Origin: Bacilli bacterium
GTDB taxonomy: Bacteria > Bacillota_I > Bacilli_A > ML615J-28 > CAG-698
Assembly: GCA_028691715.1 (NCBI GenBank)
Contig: JAQUYR010000073.1
Span: 1-6,254, forward strand
DNA: 6,254 nt
Reading direction: 5' to 3'
In this document: positions 1 to 4,277 of the stretch, in pieces
How positions within the stretch are numbered: position 1 is the stretch's first letter
Layout: each line of letters opens with the position of its first letter
The notes under the pieces: model-generated
Databases searched by the model: none
The model's input: the letters and a program-made list of their open reading frames with translations, nothing else
Told to the model about the DNA's origin: nothing
Made by a program: the position numbers and the translations under genes

Positions 1-113
1 TTTTCTAAAGTAATATAACAAAATAGCGTGTTATCAATTTTGGCAGTTTCAATCGACTGAAATTTAACGTTAAACTGTTCTAAATTTAATAATTTTATGA
101 TATCATAAATCAA
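1..113 (-). CDS. Probable ISL3-family transposase, N-terminal part (runs off the window)
   Basis: The minus strand reads open from TTG at 113-111 to the window edge, giving 37 complete codons that begin MIYDIIKLLNLEQFNVKFQS. The start is supported by AAAGGAG (125-119) five bases upstream and by a promoter with an extended -10 box just before it. The opening 'IIKLLNL' followed by alternating beta-strand-like residues resembles the start of ISL3 transposases, which precedes a zinc-finger region and then a DDE catalytic domain. Neither of those domains lies inside the window, so the family call rests on this short N-terminal resemblance alone. If correct, the product would bind the ends of its element and move it by DNA cleavage and strand transfer. 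It points away from the rightward accessory genes. Whether the gene is intact cannot be seen. It could also be an unrelated short-start gene. Confidence 0.55.
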   Translation of the reverse strand, partial: MIYDIIKLLNLEQFNVKFQSIETAKIDNTLFCYITLE

Positions 114-149
114 GGGATCTCCTTTCTGAGTTTTAGGGTTGACACTAAA

Positions 150-158
150 ATTATAGCA
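150..158 (-). promoter_or_regulatory. Extended -10 promoter of the leftward transposase gene
   Basis: The minus strand carries TGCTATAAT (158 down to 150), a perfect extended -10 box. No good -35 box stands 17 bases upstream, which is tolerated with the TGn extension. Transcription would begin near 143, giving a leader of about 30 bases that contains AAAGGAG (125-119) before the TTG start. Confidence 0.55.
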
Positions 159-190
159 TAGGAACTCTTTTTTATATGCATTGAATTTAG

Positions 191-257
191 CCTATGAAGA
201 AGTTAGTGGTGACCACTAAGAAATTCATAGGTTCACAAAACCACTAACTTCTTCATA
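191..257. repeat. Three-armed inverted repeat with two mutually exclusive hairpins
   Basis: Arm A (193-210, TATGAAGAAGTTAGTGGT) is perfectly complementary over 18 bases to arm C (240-257). The 29-base spacer contains arm B (212-231), which is also an inverted copy of A: 191-198 pairs with 224-231 and 203-210 is complementary to 212-219, with four unpaired bases on each side between these blocks. A can therefore pair with B or with C, but not both. The structure lies between the transposase promoter and a rightward terminator, and contains no obvious gene. It could be a cruciform, a protein-binding array, a remnant of a small non-autonomous element, or an RNA fold that limits read-through. Confidence 0.7.
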
Positions 258-268
258 TACTCATTATT

Positions 269-298
269 CCAGCTGAATAAAAGAAAGCTGGTTTTTTT
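269..298 (+). terminator. Rightward rho-independent terminator
   Basis: A six-base stem CCAGCT (269-274) / AGCTGG (286-291) with an 11-base loop is followed directly by seven T residues (292-298). It would stop rightward transcription coming from the insertion sequence or from the repeat structure before the promoter of the next unit. No gene that needs it as its own terminator is visible upstream on this strand. Confidence 0.7.
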
Positions 299-303
299 AT
301 TTG

Positions 304-332
304 TTGTTAATAAAGTAAAAATATGGTATAAT
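304..332 (+). promoter_or_regulatory. Promoter of the metallopeptidase/HEPN/DUF4238 unit
   Basis: TTGTTA (304-309) and TATAAT (327-332) are separated by exactly 17 bases. The -10 box carries the TGn extension (TGG at 324-326). The expected transcription start is at about 339, leaving a leader of about 50 bases before the TTG start of the peptidase gene. It is the best rightward promoter in the window. Confidence 0.75.
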
Positions 333-338
333 TATGTT

Positions 339-360
339 AATTTGAACACTTCAATTTGAA
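339..360 (+). promoter_or_regulatory. Operator-like repeat at the transcription start
   Basis: AATTTGAA occurs twice, at 339-346 and 353-360. The same stretch reads TTGAA-CAC-TTCAA-T-TTGAA, so the central TTCAA half-site (350-354) forms a palindrome with either neighbour. Three regularly spaced half-sites on top of the predicted start point are typical of a repressor site. No helix-turn-helix regulator is encoded in the window, so the binding protein is unknown. AT-rich DNA makes such repeats easier to find by chance. Confidence 0.4.
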
Positions 361-392
361 ACATTTTTACCTAAGAGAGGTTTGATAATATA

Positions 393-836
393 TTGAGATT
401 AAAGCAATTATGTAAAAGAATAGCTGATAGATTAGGTATTGAACCTTTAGAAATAAAGTTTGAAGAAATGATTGATGATAGTAGACTTTATATTAAAGAA
501 GAATATGTAGCAATAAATAAGAAATTTGAGAACGACTATGTAGAATGTGCAAAAGCCATAGCTCATGAATATAGACATGTATTTCAATTATTCTTCGTCC
601 ACATGTTTCCTGGAGAACGTGCAGAAAGATGGAAAAAAGAACTTAATCAAGCTATAAACTCTTTAAATATTAATGAAACGGGTTCTAATTATATTAGTCA
701 AGAGTTAGAACTTGATGCATTTGCTTTTACTAAGCTTTATCTTGAAAGATATGAAGCTATACCAGTTAGAAGTAAAATTGAAGGGTTTGATGAGATAATC
801 GAAAAATATCTGATTATTAACAAAAATATTCTATAA
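393..836 (+). CDS. Small HExxH zinc-metallopeptidase-like protein
   Basis: This predicted soluble 147-residue protein has a central zinc-binding helix, AKAIAHEYRHVFQ, with the HExxH motif at residues 58-62 (HEYRH). Glu59 would be the catalytic base. A downstream acidic helix, QELELDAFAF (103-112), could supply the third zinc ligand from Glu104, Glu106 or Asp108. This layout resembles compact metallopeptidases such as the ImmA/IrrE (DUF955) group, which cut repressors or act in phage and mobile-element switches, but clear ImmA membership cannot be shown. No signal peptide or membrane segment is seen. The start is TTG with AGAGAGG 12 bases upstream, a rather long gap, so the exact start is less certain than the frame. 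It is the first gene after the promoter, and the HEPN-type gene follows after 55 bases. ImmA-like proteins usually sit beside an XRE repressor, which is absent here. The substrate is unknown. Confidence 0.7.
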   Translation: MRLKQLCKRIADRLGIEPLEIKFEEMIDDSRLYIKEEYVAINKKFENDYVECAKAIAHEYRHVFQLFFVHMFPGERAERWKKELNQAINSLNINETGSNYISQELELDAFAFTKLYLERYEAIPVRSKIEGFDEIIEKYLIINKNIL

Positions 837-858
837 AAGAATATGGTAAAAGAAATTG

Positions 859-880
859 CTTTCACACTCACAAATGAAAG
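859..880 (+). promoter_or_regulatory. Small hairpin overlapping the ribosome site of the HEPN gene
   Basis: CTTTCA (859-864) and TGAAAG (875-880) can pair across a 10-base loop. The 3' arm contains the first bases of the Shine-Dalgarno stretch AAAGGTGG (877-884) used by the ATG at 892. Folding could lower translation of the predicted RNase. The stem is short and weak, so this is only a possibility. Confidence 0.3.
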
Positions 881-891
881 GTGGTGCTTTT

Positions 892-1734
892 ATGAATCTT
901 CCAATTCAGAATAAAGGAGTAGATTTAAAGAATATTGCCTCTGTTGTAGCTGAATTTCTTACTCATTCTAAAATTGACGACTTTTTATTTAAATGTAATA
1001 TTGAGAATAAAGGTACTCCAACAAAAGTATCGCCTAATGAATATACTTATATTCCTGGCAGCAATAAAGTTGATAAACTTTATAATTCTTTTGCCTATGA
1101 GATTAATAAATCCCAATCCACTAATAAGTTAACAGTTTTTTTGGAAGCTATTTGTAATCCTATTTCTTATGTTAATATTGATAGAGACAAGTATAGTGAT
1201 TTTATATTAAAGTTAAATAAAGTTTTAGTTATGATGGGAGCCAAGATTAATGATGAAGGAAAGTTAGTTCCTGTAGAAAGGGCTAAAACCCTTGATGAAG
1301 TAGATAGACGAGTAAATAATCTCAAAGGTGAATTTGAACGTAGAAGATTCCACCCAGAAATTATGAAATACTGTAAAAGAGAATATCTATCAGAAGATTA
1401 TTTTCATGCTTTACAAGAAGCAGTAAAAGGTATCCTTCAAAGAATTAGAGACTTGACGGGATACAATGATGATGGTAATAAATTAATTGAAAAGTCTTTT
1501 AATAATAATACACCAAAACTTGTTTTCAATTCTTTAGCTAATGATAACGAGAAAAATGAATATATAGGTTTGAGAAGAATAATCGAGGGCTTAGTAAATA
1601 TGATTAGAAATGTTACTGCCCATAAACCTAGAATATTCCATAATGAAGATTTAGGTAGTACATTAGAGGTTTTTTCAATAATCTCGTACGTTCACAAATA
1701 CTTAGATATTTGTCAAGTTGCTTCTATTTATTAA
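892..1734 (+). CDS. TIGR02391 / Ymh-family protein with HEPN RNase motif
   Basis: The protein has 280 residues from ATG 892, chosen because AAAGGTGG (877-884) lies seven bases upstream; a TTG at 856 would add 12 residues but lacks such a site. The C-terminal half matches the TIGR02391 (Hypoth_Ymh) pattern: FHPEIMKYC (153-161), a helix with YFHALQEAVKGI (170-181), LTGYNDDG (188-195), and RNVTAH (239-244). The last is the R-x4-H signature of HEPN domains, with Arg239 and His244 as the expected RNA-cleaving pair. The N-terminal 130 residues form a mostly helical region like that preceding Ymh domains in longer members, around KLYNSFAYEIN (62-72). HEPN proteins are commonly RNases in toxin-antitoxin and abortive-infection systems, so an RNA-cutting defence or toxin role is likely by family, not demonstrated. 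It probably shares a transcript with the metallopeptidase gene. All key motif residues are present. Confidence 0.8.
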   Translation: MNLPIQNKGVDLKNIASVVAEFLTHSKIDDFLFKCNIENKGTPTKVSPNEYTYIPGSNKVDKLYNSFAYEINKSQSTNKLTVFLEAICNPISYVNIDRDKYSDFILKLNKVLVMMGAKINDEGKLVPVERAKTLDEVDRRVNNLKGEFERRRFHPEIMKYCKREYLSEDYFHALQEAVKGILQRIRDLTGYNDDGNKLIEKSFNNNTPKLVFNSLANDNEKNEYIGLRRIIEGLVNMIRNVTAHKPRIFHNEDLGSTLEVFSIISYVHKYLDICQVASIY

Positions 1735-1767
1735 CACAAATTATTTATGTAATCTTTAAGAATAAAA

Positions 1768-1773
1768 TATAAT
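1768..1773 (+). promoter_or_regulatory. Possible -10 box in the gap before the DUF4238 gene
   Basis: A perfect TATAAT lies 58 bases before the ATG at 1831, but the -35 region 17 bases upstream (TTATGT, 1745-1750) is poor. In such AT-rich DNA this may be chance. It would give the DUF4238 gene some transcription independent of the upstream promoter. No convincing terminator separates the two genes. Confidence 0.3.
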
Positions 1774-1830
1774 AAGCCTTTTATTATTTAGATTGATACA
1801 TTAAAACATGATATTTATGAGGTGAAGTTC

Positions 1831-2925
1831 ATGCCAGAAAAAAAGAAGCAACATTATGTTCCTAAAATGTTACTAAAAAATTTTGCTAATGAGAATTCAG
1901 ATATTATTATATACAAAAGAGCAGAAAATAAAATACTTTATGATAAACCATATTCACAGCAATGTCAAAAAGATTACTTTTACGGAAATGATAAGACCAT
2001 CGAAGATTTGTTAGGTAAATTTGAAAGCAGTGTCGATGATATATTTAGTAAAGTTTTCTTGGTTAATAATGAGAATGATATGGATAAGATTAATATAGAT
2101 GAATTAAATACTCTATGCGTTTTTATTGTAGCTCAGTCCTTACGGACGCAAGGAATGGTGGAAAGAACAATTAATTTATTAGATGATTCTAGAGAACAAA
2201 CTAAAAAGATTATTGCTCAGTTTCATAGTGTATATGATCATAAAGAAACTGATGAAGAAGCATTAGAAAGACTTAAACCAAAAATGGATAAAAAAAATGT
2301 TGCTAAAAACAATGTGATAATAGCTTTTAAGAGTTTTTATTCTTATTCAGATTTGACACTATTAATAATTGATAATAAGACAGACTTGAATTTTATCATA
2401 TCTAATGATCCGGTTATTGAAAAAAATTACTATTACCCAAGAAGAGGTTATGGATTAGAATTAAGTGGTATTTTATACTTTTTGCCTATAAGTCCTAAAA
2501 GAGCTTTATTTCTTATTGATTTTAATGAATATTTCAAATCCTTTACACAGTACATTAGTATTACTGAAGAGTTAGATGTAATAAAATTGAATTCTTGGCA
2601 GTTTTCAAAATCAAATTTATTGTATTCGTATGATAAAAATTCTTTAAACATTACAATAAATAGATGTTTAGATTATAAAAATAACAATTATATCTATGCT
2701 CAGAAGTACATTGAGAATGAAACATCCAATGAGAATGCCTTTTTATCATATGATGCTATAAAGATGAGAGCTCAAGAAAAATTAAAAAATAATGAAGATT
2801 TTAATAAAGCAATATATGATTATGTAGATGAAGACAATATTCCATCTTTTTTGTGCATAAATGATAAAATTAGAAGTGTTGGAAAAAAGTTGTATTGGGG
2901 GATTCCTTTAAGAAATTCAAAATAG
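1831..2925 (+). CDS. DUF4238 domain protein
   Basis: The protein has 364 residues from ATG 1831, which follows GAGGTGA (1819-1825) by five bases; the GTG at 1822 overlaps this ribosome site and is a poorer start. Family features are clear: the N-terminal KKQHYVPKMLLKNFA (5-19), an AQSLRTQGM helix (101-109), FIISNDPVI (188-196) and LPISPKRALFL (218-228). The length fits the family, so the copy looks complete. No signal peptide or membrane segment is evident. The biochemical role of DUF4238 is not known to me. The invariant Gln-His-Tyr-Val-Pro start and the Ser-Asn-Asp-Pro turn suggest an enzyme-like fold, but that is inference. It follows the HEPN-type gene after 96 bases, is followed by a truncated copy of its own family, and may be part of the same accessory unit. 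Confidence 0.8.
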   Translation: MPEKKKQHYVPKMLLKNFANENSDIIIYKRAENKILYDKPYSQQCQKDYFYGNDKTIEDLLGKFESSVDDIFSKVFLVNNENDMDKINIDELNTLCVFIVAQSLRTQGMVERTINLLDDSREQTKKIIAQFHSVYDHKETDEEALERLKPKMDKKNVAKNNVIIAFKSFYSYSDLTLLIIDNKTDLNFIISNDPVIEKNYYYPRRGYGLELSGILYFLPISPKRALFLIDFNEYFKSFTQYISITEELDVIKLNSWQFSKSNLLYSYDKNSLNITINRCLDYKNNNYIYAQKYIENETSNENAFLSYDAIKMRAQEKLKNNEDFNKAIYDYVDEDNIPSFLCINDKIRSVGKKLYWGIPLRNSK

Positions 2926-2939
2926 AATTGATAACTTGC

Positions 2940-2965
2940 TAACTTAATTTTATAAAGTTATTTTT
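2940..2965 (+). terminator. Weak possible terminator after the DUF4238 gene
   Basis: TAACTT (2940-2945) and AAGTTA (2955-2960) form a six-base, AT-dominated stem with a nine-base loop, followed by TTTTT (2961-2965). An alternative 5' arm, ATAACTT, lies at 2931-2937. The stem is weak, so termination would be partial at best. Confidence 0.35.
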
Positions 2966-2993
2966 AATCGTAAAATATTAAAAGGGGGTTAAT

Positions 2994-3107
2994 TTGAGAA
3001 AGGATATACATGTTACTAAAAAACAGCATTTTGTTCCAAGAGAATATTTAAGTGGATGGGCAAAAGATGAAAGCACTTCTTATAAAAGGAGGAATCTATA
3101 TGAATGA
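2994..3107 (+). pseudogene. Truncated second DUF4238 gene (N-terminal stump)
   Basis: TTG at 2994 is preceded by a strong ribosome site, AAAGGGGG, six bases upstream, and opens 37 codons before TGA at 3105. Residues 9-23, KKQHFVPREYLSGWA, are the diagnostic DUF4238 N-terminus and parallel KKQHYVPKMLLKNFA of the intact gene just upstream. Everything after about residue 30 is missing: the frame runs into the AAAGGAGG and start codon of the following nuclease gene and stops there. The likely history is a deletion that joined the first ~90 bases of a paralogue to the leader of the next gene. The TGA overlaps the downstream ATG region (3100-3107), so the stump could act as a translated leader coupled to the nuclease gene. 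A functional short peptide is not expected. Confidence 0.7.
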
Positions 3108-4032
3108 TAAGATACTTTTAAAAGAAATTTTCCAATTTGATTCATTGCTCCATAAATATAATTATGATGTGAGATTTATAAAGAATCACAAGAAAATCAA
3201 ATTAAGATTTAATACTAATTGGAAAGATAAAATTAGATACTACGATTTTGTAGATATGTATCTTAATAATATTAATGACTTTGAACCATATGTTCTTAGC
3301 GTTGGAAATCCGAATAAATCACGAAATAACATCAATGATATTCAATTTCAATTTATTGAAGTTGAATCACACAAGTAGCTTTTTGTAGGTGCATATTTAA
3401 TATTTGATCCTAGTTGTTTAACCCACACTAACATATTTGGAGTTTCTTTTAAATACGCTTCTGCAACCAGACTTATTGAATTTGATAAATTCGTTAACCG
3501 AATTCTTGTTGATTGGTCAAATAAACCACAACAATTTTTCTATGTAGATAAAGGGATTGTAGACAGCATTGAAGTATATGAAATATGTTCTAAATCCTAT
3601 TTTGAGAAAGATAGCGAGTTTCCTGGTTATGAGAATTTATCAAAATCATATGAAGAATTGAAGTTTCATTGGAATAATAAATCATGGAAAAACCAACTTT
3701 CCTCCGTATATGGAGTCTACTTGATTACGGATGTGAAAGAAGGCAAACTTTATGTTGGTTCAGCATATGGTGTTGATGGAGTATATTGAAGATGGACTAT
3801 CTATCTCAAAGATGGTTATGACAAAGATGAGCTTGAAGATTGTAAATATCCAAATAATAAGTTTAAAAATCTGGTAAACGACAAAGGTATTGGTTATATT
3901 CAAAAGCATTTTCAATACACACTTCTTGAGATTTTTAGTAAAACAGAAATGGGAAAAAAGCAAGCTCTTGATCGTGAGAAGTATTGGAAAGCAGTCTTTA
4001 AGTCTAAAGAGCATGGATATAACTCGAATTAA
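3100..4032 (+). pseudogene. GIY-YIG nuclease-family gene broken by two in-frame stops
   Basis: One frame from ATG 3100 to TAA 4030-4032 (310 codons) is coding throughout apart from TAG at 3376 (codon 93) and TGA at 3787 (codon 230). The start has an excellent AAAGGAGG (3085-3092) seven bases upstream. The C-terminal third is a GIY-YIG domain: GVYLI (205-209), YVGSA (218-222), the putative catalytic Arg231 in RW, and Glu293 in DREKYW. The ending, EHGYN, is typical of stand-alone GIY-YIG proteins of about 300 residues. No frameshift is present. Both stops are explained by single substitutions: TGG to TAG before LFVGAYLIFD, and GGA to TGA just before the catalytic Arg. Normal translation would give a 92-residue fragment with no nuclease domain. 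Reading TGA as Trp would not rescue the gene, because the TAG remains. The ancestral protein was probably a site-specific or defence-type DNA endonuclease. Confidence 0.8.
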
Positions 4033-4036
4033 TTAA

Positions 4037-4192
4037 GATTCATATGATTCGAAAGCGGTATGTGAAAAAGCATTATGTGCTGATTATTACAGAGTACCAG
4101 AAGCTTTGATTGGTACAAATTTGTATCATAAATGATAGTTCAACTCATATAAGAAGCATAGGTTTGATACAATTGTTGAAATAATTAAATAA
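4037..4192 (+). pseudogene. Unidentified coding remnant with two stops
   Basis: A different frame from the nuclease reads protein-like sequence from 4037: DSYDSKAVCEKALCADYYR, then VPEALIGTNLYHK. It then meets TGA-TAG (4133-4138) and continues in frame as FNSYKKHRFDTIVEIIK to TAA (4190-4192). There is no start codon with a ribosome site, and a TAA immediately precedes the segment (4034-4036). The amino-acid composition looks like a real protein's C-terminal end rather than noise, but I do not recognise the family. It is probably the 3' end of a lost gene from the same accessory block. Confidence 0.35.
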
Positions 4193-4193
4193 A

Positions 4194-4215
4194 AGTAGAC
4201 ACAAAAAAGTCTACT
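4194..4215 (-). terminator. Secondary hairpin, possible backup terminator for the leftward gene
   Basis: AGTAGAC (4194-4200) and GTCTACT (4209-4215) form a perfect seven-base stem with an eight-base loop. On the minus strand the stem is followed by TTTATTT, so it could catch leftward transcripts that pass the stronger hairpin at 4235-4268. On the plus strand no T run follows. Confidence 0.4.
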
Positions 4216-4234
4216 AATGTTTAACCATTTCAAT

Positions 4235-4268
4235 AAAAATAACTGCATTATCAAATGCAGTTATTTTT
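4235..4268. terminator. Strong bidirectional terminator between convergent units
   Basis: A perfect 15-base stem (4235-4249 with 4254-4268) has an ATCA loop. The inner seven pairs (CTGCATT/AATGCAG) include the GC pairs, and the outer part is A-rich on one side and T-rich on the other, so both strands end in a T tract. It lies nine bases beyond the stop of the leftward sulfur-transfer gene and also faces rightward transcripts from the accessory block. Confidence 0.85.
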
Positions 4269-4277
4269 AGTTTTTTA

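Larger units (their letters stand above)
1..175 (-). mobile_element. End of a probable ISL3-type insertion sequence (outer boundary uncertain)
   Basis: The transposase start, its ribosome site and its promoter occupy 111-160. The element must therefore extend at least that far, and its terminal inverted repeat should lie between about 130 and 190. The other end is outside the window, so the inverted repeat and the 8-bp target duplication expected for ISL3 elements cannot be matched. The boundary given is an estimate. Confidence 0.35.

Noticed and set aside
139..144. TTGACA on the plus strand as a rightward -35 box
   Set aside because: The nearest acceptable -10-like sequences are 6 or 28 bases away, and the site falls in the leader of the leftward transposase gene.
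191..257. CRISPR array
   Set aside because: Only three copies, in inverted rather than direct orientation, without equal-length spacers and with no cas genes nearby.
1769..1789. AT-only hairpin between the HEPN and DUF4238 genes as a terminator
   Set aside because: The stem has only A-T pairs and no proper T run after it; it overlaps a possible -10 box instead.
2448..2651. Leftward open frame of 67 codons inside the DUF4238 gene
   Set aside because: It lies wholly within a well-supported rightward gene and has no ribosome site or recognisable product.
3787..3789. TGA read as tryptophan (mycoplasma-type code)
   Set aside because: All Trp codons in the intact genes are TGG, no intact gene has an in-frame TGA, and the TAG at 3376 would still stop the protein.
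3760..4014. Leftward open frame of 84 codons, Leu/Ile/Phe-rich
   Set aside because: It is antisense to the GIY-YIG coding frame; its hydrophobic composition is what the complement of Lys/Asn-rich coding DNA gives.
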